A stretch of DNA of 64,000 nt, from contig DAHUZP010000026.1 of assembly GCA_027306505.1 (NCBI GenBank), forward strand, positions 165,103 through 229,102, in the 5' to 3' direction. Below, in pieces: positions 49,961-58,297 of the stretch (position 1 is the first letter of the stretch; each line of letters opens with the position of its first letter). This DNA comes from Thermoplasmata archaeon. Its GTDB lineage: Archaea > Thermoplasmatota > Thermoplasmata > Lutacidiplasmatales > UBA184. The notes below the pieces were generated by a model. The model did not search any database. It saw only the letters and a program-made list of their open reading frames with translations, and was not told the DNA's origin. Made by a program: the position numbers and the translations under genes.

Positions 49961-51304
49961 TCACCGGCGCCGACGCGGCTCGGGGGATGGGCTCTCGCCG
50001 GGTCCACCGAGGTAGGCGACCGCGATCCCTCCCACATCGGTGAAACCCGGGGTGAGGTCGAGCACGCCCCGGGCCCGGGGGACGAACTTCTCGATGGTCA
50101 AGGTGCCTCGAGCGTCGACCATCCCGCCGGACGGGGTCGTGCGGGGCGAGAGCGAGCCTCCGGTGTAGAGGAGCGCGACCGTCGCCTCCCGGCGCTGGAG
50201 ACGCGAGCCGGCCCTCGCAAGGAACCGGAAGATCAGCTCCCTATCCTCCCCTCCTTCCGGCGTCCCCAGGGTGACGCCGGAGAAGAGCGCGATCCCCCCC
50301 TTCGGTTCCGATGGCCGGTGGGGCGCCCGCTCCTCCAGCGCCTTCAGCAGGTGGTCCGCCGCCTCCTCTGGCCCTGACGCGTCGTGGAGCTTCACTAGGT
50401 GTGGGTGGTGCTTTCGGAAGGCCGCTTCCGCCCCGGCGGTCTCCAGGGCATCGCTGGGGGAGACCACGATCACGTTGTGCAGGTCGGTGCCCACCGCTCC
50501 TCCAGAGGTGCTTCCCGGCGCGAGACGGTCCCGAACGCCGGAGGGGAGGCTCGCATAGAGCCCCAGAGATTCGAGGACCGAGCGGGCGCGCGCTGGAGCC
50601 TCGGGAGCGGAGGGGAAGGTGGGACCCGCGCCCAAAGGCCGGTTCGCTCCCTCCTGCACCTCCCGCGCCACCCAGAGCGCCTCGGTGGAGGTCGCGCGGG
50701 CGGCGCGCGCGAGCCCGCCTCCTTGGGCCGGGGAGAGGGCGGAGAGGACCGCCGGAAGGTCCTCGTCGCTCCGGGGCGAACCCTCGAGGACCTTCTCGAG
50801 CAGGGCCCGATAGGCGGGGAGGTCAAGGCCGGGAGGCGGGGAGGCGAGCATCCCCAGAACCCCTGGGGAAAGGAGCGGGACGAGGAGGTCGCTACCAGAG
50901 AGGCCCTCCGCCATCTCGATCGCCTCCGCGGCGAGCGCCACCCCTTCGGAGGTAGGCAGGAGCGGATCGCTCACCTTGCGGAAGAGGAACGGCCAGGGCT
51001 CGGGGGGAGGCTCGGGCCCGCCCACGAGGCCCTGGGTCACGACCTCGCCTAGAGCGTCGTGGAACCCCCTCGCCATCGCGGCGGCGCAGTTCCCCACCGC
51101 GAGGAAGGCGACCTCCTTCACCTTCGAGCGCTGGACGAAGCGGTTGCCGACGCGCAGGACACCTTCCTCGAGCTTCACGGCCCTCCGCACCGCCGCGTAG
51201 GCGTCCGAGCCCCGGATCGCGGCCGTCAGGACCTCGACCACCTGCCGACGGTCCTGGGTCCGAGGGTCCTCCGGTGGTCCCAGGTCGAGATGGCGGAAGA
51301 GCAC
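49961..51304 (-). CDS. divergent glycerate 2-kinase (MOFRL) family protein
   Basis: 447 residues, the family's usual length and order: VAFLAVGNCAAAMARGFHDAL, KVSDPLLPTSEGVALAAEAI, a DLLVPLLS strand, LGLYASLPSGVRDRL and a C-terminal MOFRL-like part (ATVALLYTGGSL). Normal enzymes convert glycerate to 2-phosphoglycerate, but two hallmark motifs differ. The SGGGSALL loop reads SPGVLGML, and the late GTDGxDGPTxxAGA segment reads YTGGSLSPRTTPSGG. Activity is therefore doubtful, although the protein is full length. Converges on the hypothetical gene at 49934. Confidence 0.65.
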   Translation of the reverse strand: MLFRHLDLGPPEDPRTQDRRQVVEVLTAAIRGSDAYAAVRRAVKLEEGVLRVGNRFVQRSKVKEVAFLAVGNCAAAMARGFHDALGEVVTQGLVGGPEPPPEPWPFLFRKVSDPLLPTSEGVALAAEAIEMAEGLSGSDLLVPLLSPGVLGMLASPPPGLDLPAYRALLEKVLEGSPRSDEDLPAVLSALSPAQGGGLARAARATSTEALWVAREVQEGANRPLGAGPTFPSAPEAPARARSVLESLGLYASLPSGVRDRLAPGSTSGGAVGTDLHNVIVVSPSDALETAGAEAAFRKHHPHLVKLHDASGPEEAADHLLKALEERAPHRPSEPKGGIALFSGVTLGTPEGGEDRELIFRFLARAGSRLQRREATVALLYTGGSLSPRTTPSGGMVDARGTLTIEKFVPRARGVLDLTPGFTDVGGIAVAYLGGPGESPSPEPRRRR

Positions 51305-51424
51305 GGCCGAGCGAGCCCGTGGGTGGCTAAGGGTTTCCCCAGGGGCCCCCCGCGAAGGGGAGGTCTTCGAAAGCCGTGTCGGGGGGGACAGAGTTATCCT
51401 TCACGACCCCTGCGGCGGGAGCGG

Positions 51425-52261
51425 ATGCTCATCCTCCCGGTCCCGGAACCCCGTGACGTCCGCTCGCCGGTGCCCTCCTCCGAGGACTCCGGAACGCTCC
51501 TCTTCCACCCGTCCTCCTCCCTGCGCTCCTCCCGGCTCGAGGCGGAGGGGATCGACCCGGCCGAGCGCCCGTACCGCCCGAAGGAGGACATCGCCCGCCT
51601 CCTGGAGATCTACGAGGAGCTGCAGTACGACGGGGAGCTCAAGGGCATCACGCCCCGGGCCGTGCTGATGGAGGCGATGGACCGGCCCGACCTCGAGTGC
51701 TCCTTCCAGTGGTTCACCCCCTACTACTTCACGGCCCGAAACCGGGCGATCTCCTTCCCGTTCGGGGAGACCGCCCAGGCGTTGCTCGAAGCGACGGAAG
51801 AGCTCTCCCGCCTGCTGTCCGACCCCTCCCGCCGGGAGGCGCACCGGACCCTCCTCAAGGAATGGGACGACCTCGAGCGCGAGCGGGTGGGGAAGCCCCT
51901 CGCGCCAGGGGAGCAGGAAGCGACGCTGGTCGCCTCGATGAAGCAGCGGGAGCTCGCGCTCAACGCGATCGCCGACGCAGGCTACGCGGCGGAGTCGCTC
52001 CGCAAGGTCCTCTCCCTGCGCGAGGAGTTCCACTCCCGCTGGAAGGGCGGGCACCCGGTCGTGTACGCCCTGCGGGCCTCTCCCGAGGACCGTTCCCCTC
52101 CCGCCTGGGACATGGCCGACACCACCTCCTTCCGTCGGCGCGAACCGCTCGCCCCCTCCGAGTGGGCCTACCGCATCGACCTCGGCCCGGGGGCGCTCGA
52201 GGTCCCGGGGGCGGACCCCGAGCTCATGGGGGAGCTGAGCCCGCCGCCCCTCGTCCGCTGA
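51425..52261 (+). CDS. hypothetical protein
   Basis: 278 residues from the ATG at 51425. A helical, charged protein: EDIARLLEIYEELQYDGELK, FQWFTPYYFTARNRAISFPF, LLEATEELSRLLSDPSRREA and QRELALNAIADAGYAAESL. No membrane segment or motif is recognised. The open frame upstream to 51059 is antisense to the glycerate-kinase-like gene. Convergent with the GNAT gene. Confidence 0.55.
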   Translation: MLILPVPEPRDVRSPVPSSEDSGTLLFHPSSSLRSSRLEAEGIDPAERPYRPKEDIARLLEIYEELQYDGELKGITPRAVLMEAMDRPDLECSFQWFTPYYFTARNRAISFPFGETAQALLEATEELSRLLSDPSRREAHRTLLKEWDDLERERVGKPLAPGEQEATLVASMKQRELALNAIADAGYAAESLRKVLSLREEFHSRWKGGHPVVYALRASPEDRSPPAWDMADTTSFRRREPLAPSEWAYRIDLGPGALEVPGADPELMGELSPPPLVR

Positions 52262-52265
52262 GGGC

Positions 52266-52281
52266 GCCGTCGTGCGACGGC
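52266..52281. terminator. GC hairpin between convergent genes
   Basis: GCCGTC, loop GTGC, GACGGC: 6-bp stem four bases after the stop at 52261. Confidence 0.4.
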
Positions 52282-52297
52282 CGCGCGAGGCCGGGCC

Positions 52298-52897
52298 CTA
52301 CCGCAGGGTTCGGCGCATCAGACGGTGGCTCTTGCCGAAGGGGCCCACGTCGTGGAACCCCCCGGCTTCGAACATGCCCACGGTCCCGAACCAGGTCGCG
52401 ACCGCCTTTCCGTGCGTCGCGGGGAAGGCTTCCACGGGGCCTCCCCCCATCTTGCGGATCTCCCGGAGCGCCCCGCGCAACGCGAACTCGGCGACCCCCT
52501 GCCTTCGATGGGGTCGGTCCACGAAGACGCAGGTGATCCTCCACAACAGGCCCCGGGGCGGCGGGAGGCCGAGCGCACGGTAGGTGCGTCCCCGCTCCAG
52601 GCGGGGCAGCTCCTGCTTCGGGCCGAACTGGCACCACCCGACCACCTCCCCTCCCTCGTACACGAGCACCCCGTGGGCCCTTCCCTCCCTCACCCAGGCG
52701 TGGTGGTCCGTGCCTTTCCGCTCGCTCCGCTCCTCCTCCGAGGGGTCATGGAGGGGCCCCTCCCGGTGGTAGAACATGCACCAGCAGCCGGCCTGGACCC
52801 CGTGGTACCTCGCGAACAGCCCTTCGAAGTCCTTCCAGGTCTTCTCCGAGAGGGGCCGCGCGGTCCGGCCGTGGGTCGGAACGGAGCTCGGGCTCAC
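52298..52897 (-). CDS. GNAT-family acetyltransferase
   Basis: 199 residues from a GTG that overlaps the helicase stop (GTGA). HGVLVYEGGEVVGWCQFGP and RITCVFVDRPHRRQGVAEFAL (RRQGVA acetyl-CoA loop) define a GNAT domain; a Trp/Cys-rich N-terminal part (QAGCWCMFYH) precedes it. Such proteins with 'GxVVGWCQxGP' are common in actinobacteria and archaea, with unknown substrates. It is cotranscribed and translationally coupled with the helicase. Confidence 0.8.
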   Translation of the reverse strand: MSPSSVPTHGRTARPLSEKTWKDFEGLFARYHGVQAGCWCMFYHREGPLHDPSEEERSERKGTDHHAWVREGRAHGVLVYEGGEVVGWCQFGPKQELPRLERGRTYRALGLPPPRGLLWRITCVFVDRPHRRQGVAEFALRGALREIRKMGGGPVEAFPATHGKAVATWFGTVGMFEAGGFHDVGPFGKSHRLMRRTLR

Positions 52898-54546
52898 GCG
52901 TAGTCCTCGAGCTGGCGCATCCCCCGAGGTCGCGGCGGGGGAGCTTCCCCCTTCCCGGCCCGGCGCCCCTCGGCGATCCGCATCTCCCGCTGGAGCTCCT
53001 GGAGGACCGCCTTCATCCGCTGCTCCTTCCCGCGGGCCGAGTACTGGCTCGGCACGTCCCGGCTGCCTCGGGCCATGAGGACCACCACCTCCCCCGAACG
53101 GAAGCGCCCGGTCCTTCCCCGCCGCTGGATCGTTCGGATCTCGGAGGGCACCGGCTCGTAGAACACCACGAGGTCGGTGTTCGGGATGTCGAGCCCTTCC
53201 TCGGCCACGCTCGTCGCAACGAGGCAGTTGAGCTCGCCCGAACGCAGACGGTCGAGCACATGGACCTGCTCCTTCTGCGAGAGCCCGGGATCGGAGGCGC
53301 CCTTCGTCGCTTGCCCTACGAACCGCGCCGGCCGCACGATGCCATCGGGCGCGGAGGCGAGAGCGTCGGTCAGGACCTTCGCGGTGTCGCGGAAGTGGGA
53401 GAAGACCAGCACCTTCGACGCGGGGTGCTTCAGCAGCTCGTCCCGGACCACCTCGACGACCTTCGCGACCTTCGGGTGCTCGAGGTCGACCCCCTCGAGC
53501 AGCCGCTCCACCTCCTCGATGTCCGGGTCCTTGAGGAAGGTACGGTCGGAGGGGGAGAGCCGGGCCGGCTTGCCGGCGCTCGCCTTCCTCCCGCCCCGCA
53601 CGCGCTCGAAGAAGCTGCGAAGGGCCTCCAGGCTCTGGCTCTCTGCGAGCTCGAGCGCGTGGGAGGCCTTCATCGCGACGGCCTGGGCGTTCACCGCCTC
53701 CCAGACGTAGGGGTCGGGCTGTCCTCCGGCCGCCCTCGCGGAGGCGACGGCCTGGCGCAGCCGGATGCCCAGGTTGAGGAGGTCCCCCCGGCCCACGCGT
53801 TCCGTTTCAGGGAGATGCCCGCCCTTGAACAGGCGCTCCACCTGACGCTGGTAGGCCGAGCGGAGCAGTTGGGCGATCCGCAGGATCTCGGGCGGATTGT
53901 CCACGTAGACCGGGGTGATCTCGGTGGTGTGAAAGTACTGGGCGACGTCCGGGTCCTGCTGCGTCTTGACGATGATGCCCGTGTGGGGGATCCCCAGGTT
54001 CCCGAGCACCTCCTGGATCTTGCGCTTGTCGTAACCGGGGGAGGCGGTGAGCCCGAGGACCCGCACCTGGGAGCGCTCGCGCAGCTCCTGGCCCAGCAGG
54101 ACGTAGGGGTAGTCGCCGGAGGCGCGGTGGGCCTCGTCGAAGACGACCAGGGAGAACAGCGAGAGGTCGAGGTGTCCGGCCCGCACGTCGTTCGCGATCA
54201 CCTGGGGCGTCGCGATGACCACCTGGGGAGGCGAGAGCAGGTCCTTGCGACGCTCCGGAGGGATGGCCCCGGTGAAGACGAGCGGCTCCGGGCCGACGAG
54301 GCTCTCGAGGACGCTCCTCGCGTGCTGCTCGACGAGCGGACGCGTCGGGGCGAGGAGGAGGATCGAGCGCTGGGGGTAGCGTTCCAGGAGGTCCGCCATG
54401 ACCCGCAGGGCGACCGCGGTCTTTCCGAGCCCGGTCGGAAGGACCACCAGGACGTTCTCTCGCGAGGCCTGGTCCGCGATCGTGCGCTGGTAGTCGCGGT
54501 CCTCCAGCGTATCGGGCCGCAGTCGGGGGTGGGAGACGAACGACAC
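52894..54546 (-). CDS. hef: Hef/FANCM-type helicase without nuclease domain
   Basis: 550 residues from a GTG 30 nt after a TATA-like box. Superfamily 2 motifs: DYQRTIADQA (Q motif), LPTGLGKT (I, 36-43), APTRPLVEQH (Ia), FDEAH (II, 136-140), LTASPG (III), VLVFSHFRDTA (IV), VATSVAEEGLDIP (V) and QRRGRTGR (VI). An alpha-helical insertion lies between III and IV, typical of Hef, FANCM and Mph1, which act on stalled replication forks. The C-terminal XPF-type nuclease of euryarchaeal Hef is missing; the gene ends at a short basic tail, so a partner nuclease would be needed. Confidence 0.85.
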   Translation of the reverse strand: MSFVSHPRLRPDTLEDRDYQRTIADQASRENVLVVLPTGLGKTAVALRVMADLLERYPQRSILLLAPTRPLVEQHARSVLESLVGPEPLVFTGAIPPERRKDLLSPPQVVIATPQVIANDVRAGHLDLSLFSLVVFDEAHRASGDYPYVLLGQELRERSQVRVLGLTASPGYDKRKIQEVLGNLGIPHTGIIVKTQQDPDVAQYFHTTEITPVYVDNPPEILRIAQLLRSAYQRQVERLFKGGHLPETERVGRGDLLNLGIRLRQAVASARAAGGQPDPYVWEAVNAQAVAMKASHALELAESQSLEALRSFFERVRGGRKASAGKPARLSPSDRTFLKDPDIEEVERLLEGVDLEHPKVAKVVEVVRDELLKHPASKVLVFSHFRDTAKVLTDALASAPDGIVRPARFVGQATKGASDPGLSQKEQVHVLDRLRSGELNCLVATSVAEEGLDIPNTDLVVFYEPVPSEIRTIQRRGRTGRFRSGEVVVLMARGSRDVPSQYSARGKEQRMKAVLQELQREMRIAEGRRAGKGEAPPPRPRGMRQLEDYA

Positions 54547-54570
54547 GGGCCTCTCGCGCCCAGGGATCCG

Positions 54571-54580
54571 CGGCTTATGG
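54571..54580 (-). promoter_or_regulatory. TATA-like element of the helicase operon
   Basis: On the minus strand CCATAAGCCG, centred about 30 nt before the GTG at 54546, predicting an almost leaderless transcript. Confidence 0.4.
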
Positions 54581-54594
54581 CCCTTTGAGATGGG

Positions 54595-54619
54595 AGGGGG
54601 TATCTCCCCCTTTCTTTTT
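54595..54619 (+). promoter_or_regulatory. hairpin plus T-tract in the helicase/GT2 divergent gap
   Basis: AGGGGG, loop TATCT, CCCCCT, followed by TTCTTTTT. It looks like an intrinsic terminator on the plus strand, but no plus-strand gene ends here. The T-rich stretch is also centred 27 nt before the GT2 ATG and may be that gene's promoter. Confidence 0.3.
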
Positions 54620-54642
54620 CCACCGTACGGATTGCCTTCGGC

Positions 54643-55854
54643 ATGGAACGGCCGCCCCCCGGGACGGAGCTACTCCCCCTAGGGGTCGCCCTGTTCTGGA
54701 CGCCTCCAGGGTGGGTCTGGCTCCTGCCCTTCCTCTACTTCCTCGTGGTGCTGCTTGGGCAGGGGGCGATCGTGTGGCTCGCCGCCCACATGCCCGCCCT
54801 CACCCCCGAGGAGGTAGAGCGCGGGTCGATGCCCGTGGAGGTCTCGGTCATCATCCCCGCCCGGAACGAGGGCGGCGACCTCGAGCGCTGTCTTGACGAC
54901 CTGCGCCGACAGGACTGGCTCCAACACGGGGGCCGGATGGAGGTGGTGGTCGTCGACGGTGCTTCGACGGACGGCACCGCCGCCTCCGCCCGGGCGCATC
55001 CGCTCGGTCCGACCGTGCTCGACGAGCCTCCGCTGCCTCAAGGCTGGGTGGGGAAGAACTGGGCCTGCCACCAAGGGGCCGCGAGGGCCCACGGTGAGGT
55101 GCTGCTCTTCCTGGACGCGGACGTGCGGCTCCACCCGAGCGCGGTGCGGGCCGGGGTGACGTGCCTCAGGAGCACGGGCGCCGATCTGGTCAGCTTCGCG
55201 GCGCGGATCGAGATGGAGGGGTTCTGGGAGAGGGTGGTGATGCCTCTCTTCGTCCAGTTCGTCCTGCTCTACTTCCTCGCGCCGAGGGTGAACAACGACC
55301 TCTCCTCCCGGGCGATGGCCAACGGGCAGTTCATGTGTTTCTCACGGGCGGGCTACCAGCGCTCCGGGGGACACCTCGGTGTGAAGGGGGCGGTCCTCGA
55401 GGACGTACGGCTCGCCCAGGAGGTCAAGCGCCGAGGGGGGAAGGTGCGGATCTTCTGGGCTCCCGACCTCCTCTCGACCCGGATGTACACCAACCGACGC
55501 GAGATGGCCGAGGGGATCCTCAAGAACCTGCACGGCACCCGATTCTCAGCGCTCCGCCAGATCGTCCTCGCCTCCGCGATCTTCCTCTACTTCCTCTCCC
55601 CCTTCCTCGCGGTGGGGCTCGCGCTCCTGGGCTGGCTGCCCGCTCCCTGGCTCCTCCTCTCCCTCGTCCTGATCGTGCTCACCGCCGTGAAGCAGGTCGG
55701 CTTCCAGCGCGCGGTCAACGTCCCGCTCCGCTACGGTCTCCTCTACCCCGTGGGGTGCGTCTACTATCTCGGGCTCTTCGCCCGCTCGTTCCAGCAAGGT
55801 CTACGCGCCGGCACGATCACCTGGAAGGGCCGCACCTACGATATGGACGCCTGA
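54643..55854 (+). CDS. family 2 glycosyltransferase, membrane bound
   Basis: 403 residues. An N-terminal transmembrane helix (VWLLPFLYFLVVLLGQGAIVWL) precedes a GT-A domain: VSVIIPARNEG (68-78), VVVVDGASTDGT (101-112), the metal-binding D158-A-D160 and LEDVRLAQEVKRRGGKV. Three C-terminal helices follow. The layout resembles glycosyltransferases of carotenoid and lipid glycosylation (CrtQ-like), including GWVGKNWACHQGA, typical of that group. The acceptor here is unknown. Confidence 0.85.
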   Translation: MERPPPGTELLPLGVALFWTPPGWVWLLPFLYFLVVLLGQGAIVWLAAHMPALTPEEVERGSMPVEVSVIIPARNEGGDLERCLDDLRRQDWLQHGGRMEVVVVDGASTDGTAASARAHPLGPTVLDEPPLPQGWVGKNWACHQGAARAHGEVLLFLDADVRLHPSAVRAGVTCLRSTGADLVSFAARIEMEGFWERVVMPLFVQFVLLYFLAPRVNNDLSSRAMANGQFMCFSRAGYQRSGGHLGVKGAVLEDVRLAQEVKRRGGKVRIFWAPDLLSTRMYTNRREMAEGILKNLHGTRFSALRQIVLASAIFLYFLSPFLAVGLALLGWLPAPWLLLSLVLIVLTAVKQVGFQRAVNVPLRYGLLYPVGCVYYLGLFARSFQQGLRAGTITWKGRTYDMDA

Positions 55855-55908
55855 ACGGGACCGCTACTCGAGACCTCGATCGTTGGTTCGTCCGCCCGTC
55901 TCCTAGAC

Positions 55909-55918
55909 ATCATATACA
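55909..55918 (+). promoter_or_regulatory. TATA box of the aquaporin gene
   Basis: ATCATATACA, about 32 nt before the ATG at 55946, in one of the few AT-rich patches of this region. Predicts a leader of about six bases. Confidence 0.5.
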
Positions 55919-55945
55919 CAAGCACCCACTCCCGCACCCGAAACC

Positions 55946-56752
55946 ATGGGAGAGAAGGTGCGTGTCCCACCAGCAAAGAAGTACCTCGCAGAGTTCCTCG
56001 GGACCTTCACGCTGCTCTTCGGGGGCCTGGGCGCGGGGGTCTTCCTCAGCTACTTCTCCGGCGAGAGCTCCCTCAACCCGGTGAACGCGGGATTCATCGG
56101 GCTCGCCGTGGGTGGGGCCATCGCGTGGGGCGTGTACGCCTGGGGGAACATCTCCGGCGGACACTTCAACCCCGGGGTCACCTTGAGCTTCCTCCTCGCC
56201 GGTCGGATGGACGCCTGGGACGCGATCCCGTACTGGATCGCCCAGCTCCTGGGCGGCATCACCGGCCTCGGCGTCATCTACGGGATCGCCTCCGGGTTCA
56301 GCGGGGGCTCCCACGCCATCGCCGTCGCGACGGCCATGGGGGCGGACGGCTACGCGGGGAACGGCTCGGCCTACCTCTTCAGCGCGGCGTCCGTGCTCCT
56401 CCTCGAGATCTTCGCCTCGTTCATCTTCTTCGTGGTGATCCTCTTCGTCACGGACCGACAGGCCTGGAAGGGCTTCCACGGCCTCGCGATCGGTGGGGTG
56501 CTGAGCGTTCTGGTCTTCATGGGGATGACCGTCGATGGGGCCGGATACAACCCCGCCCGGAGCACGGCCTCTGCCGTCTGGGCCTCGGTCGCGGGCGTCT
56601 CCTGGCCCATGGTCCAGCTCTGGGCGTTCTGGGTCGGCCCGTTCATCGGGGGGGCGCTCGCGGCGTGCGTCTGGAGGCTGCTCAACACTGAGAACACCGT
56701 CGCTCCTGACGTGAAACCCGAGGCGCTCCGCGAAGAGGCGGAGAAGCGTTAA
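55946..56752 (+). CDS. aquaporin / glycerol facilitator family channel
   Basis: 268 residues with six helices and the two half-helices of the MIP fold. The second pore motif is canonical (GYNPARS, N202-P203-A204-R205), but the first reads GGHFNPGVT (N75-P76-G77), Gly for Ala. It passes water or small neutral solutes; selectivity cannot be set from sequence alone. The gene is followed by a strong hairpin and then, after only 33 nt, by an aldehyde dehydrogenase, so a glycerol or aldehyde link is possible. Confidence 0.9.
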   Translation: MGEKVRVPPAKKYLAEFLGTFTLLFGGLGAGVFLSYFSGESSLNPVNAGFIGLAVGGAIAWGVYAWGNISGGHFNPGVTLSFLLAGRMDAWDAIPYWIAQLLGGITGLGVIYGIASGFSGGSHAIAVATAMGADGYAGNGSAYLFSAASVLLLEIFASFIFFVVILFVTDRQAWKGFHGLAIGGVLSVLVFMGMTVDGAGYNPARSTASAVWASVAGVSWPMVQLWAFWVGPFIGGALAACVWRLLNTENTVAPDVKPEALREEAEKR

Positions 56753-56757
56753 TCGCC

Positions 56758-56778
56758 CTTGGGCCTGCGAGGCCCAGG
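56758..56778 (+). terminator. strong hairpin between aquaporin and aldehyde dehydrogenase
   Basis: CTTGGGCCT, loop GCG, AGGCCCAGG: nine pairs with one T-G wobble, in the 32-nt gap between two genes of the same strand. It also covers the ribosome-binding region of the downstream gene, so it may be a processing or attenuation site rather than a plain terminator. Confidence 0.45.
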
Positions 56779-56784
56779 TGCGAC

Positions 56785-58260
56785 ATGTCCTCGACGGAAC
56801 TGCCCAAGCACTACGAGCTGTTCATCGGTGGCCGAGAGGTCCCCTCCTCGAAGGGCGAGAAGACCACCCTGCTGAACCCTGCGAACCGTGCCGTGCTAGC
56901 CACGGCCGCAGTGGGGGGTGCCGAGGAGGCGCGATACGCGGTGGAGGAGGCCGAACGGGCCTTCCGCTCCGGATGGGCGGAAGCGGACGGGGCCCACCGG
57001 GCGCGCGTGCTCTTCCGGCTGGGGCAGCTCCTCTCCGAACGTGCGGAGGAGTTCTCCCGACTGGAGACGCTCAACCAGGGGAAGCCCCTGCGGGAGTCGA
57101 AGACGGACGTCCTCTTCGCCGCAAGGACCCTCGAGTACATGGCCGGGCTCGCCGACAAGGTCCAAGGCGACTCCATCCCGGTGCCGGGCGAGCGCATGGA
57201 CTACACCGTGCGGGAGCCGATCGGGGTCACGGTCCACATCGCCCCGTGGAACTATCCCCTCCAGCTCTCCGTGCGCTCGCTCGCCCCGGCGCTCGCCGCC
57301 GGGAACACGGCGGTCCTCAAGCCCGCGACGCTGACCCCCCTCACCGCGCTCGCCTTCGCCCGGCTCGCGAAGGAGGCGGGGCTCCCGGACGGCGTGCTGA
57401 ACGTCCTGGTCGGACCCGGTAGAGAGGTGGGGGAGACCCTCGTCGAGGACCCACGGGTCGCTTCCGTCTCGTTCACCGGCTCGCTCGAGGTGGGCAAGCG
57501 GATCATGGAGCTCGCCTCCCGGCACGTTCGGCCGGTGACCCTCGAGCTCGGGGGGAAGAGCCCGAACATCGTCTTCGCGGACGCGGACCTGGACCGCGCG
57601 GCCCGGGGCGTCCTCTACGGCATCTTCCTCAACGCGGGGCAGATGTGCTGGGCCGGCTCGCGCCTCATCGTCCAGCGCTCCGTGCAGGAGGCCTTCCTCG
57701 GGAAGCTCTCCGAGCTCGCGCGCAAGCTCAAGATCGGCCCCGGTTGGGAGCCGGGGGTCGAGATGGGCCCCCTGGTCTCCGAGGACCAGATGCAACGGGT
57801 TCTGGGCTACGTGGAGAAGGGGCAGAGCGAGGGCGCGCGTCTCGTTACAGGAGGCCATCGGGCGGGCGCCCCCGGCCTGGAGAAGGGCAACTTCGTCGAG
57901 CCCACGATCTTTGCGGACGCGAGGCCCGACATGGCGATCTCCCGAGAGGAGATCTTCGGCCCGGTCCTGACCAGCCTCGCCTTCGACACGTTCGAGGAGG
58001 CGATGGCGCTCGCGAACGACTCCACCTACGGGCTCTTCTCCGGGGTCTGGACGAAGGACCTCTCCACCGCGCACCGAGCGGCCCGGCACATCCAGGCCGG
58101 CATGGTCTCGGTGAACGAGTACCCCGTGACCTTCCCGCAGACCCCGTTCGGCGGTTACAAGCAGAGCGGGATCGGCTGGGAGCAGGGGATACACGCGCTC
58201 GATTTCTACACGCGCACGAAGAACGTGAACGTCTTCTTCGGCGCTCCGCGCAAGAAGTGA
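56785..58260 (+). CDS. NAD(P)-dependent aldehyde dehydrogenase
   Basis: 491 residues, normal family length. Seen are APWNYPL (N156), the cofactor region NTAVLKPATLTP, SFTGSLEVGKRI, the general base E254 in LELGGKSPN, the nucleophile C288 in NAGQMCWAG and EEIFGPVL near residue 395. Proteins with this pattern oxidise betaine, succinate-semialdehyde or glyceraldehyde-type aldehydes; the true substrate is open. It follows the aquaporin after 32 nt. Confidence 0.92.
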   Translation: MSSTELPKHYELFIGGREVPSSKGEKTTLLNPANRAVLATAAVGGAEEARYAVEEAERAFRSGWAEADGAHRARVLFRLGQLLSERAEEFSRLETLNQGKPLRESKTDVLFAARTLEYMAGLADKVQGDSIPVPGERMDYTVREPIGVTVHIAPWNYPLQLSVRSLAPALAAGNTAVLKPATLTPLTALAFARLAKEAGLPDGVLNVLVGPGREVGETLVEDPRVASVSFTGSLEVGKRIMELASRHVRPVTLELGGKSPNIVFADADLDRAARGVLYGIFLNAGQMCWAGSRLIVQRSVQEAFLGKLSELARKLKIGPGWEPGVEMGPLVSEDQMQRVLGYVEKGQSEGARLVTGGHRAGAPGLEKGNFVEPTIFADARPDMAISREEIFGPVLTSLAFDTFEEAMALANDSTYGLFSGVWTKDLSTAHRAARHIQAGMVSVNEYPVTFPQTPFGGYKQSGIGWEQGIHALDFYTRTKNVNVFFGAPRKK

Positions 58261-58273
58261 GCCGCGCGACCAC

Positions 58274-58293
58274 GCCCTCCCCGCGCGGAGGGC
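58274..58293. terminator. GC hairpin between convergent genes
   Basis: GCCCTCC, loop CCGCGC, GGAGGGC: a perfect 7-bp stem between the aldehyde dehydrogenase stop (58260) and the alpha/beta hydrolase stop (58298). Confidence 0.45.
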
Positions 58294-58297
58294 CCCC

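Noticed and set aside
54595..54619. Intrinsic terminator for a plus-strand transcript
   Set aside because: No plus-strand gene ends here: both neighbours start from this gap, so it was kept only as a hairpin/T-tract element of unknown role.
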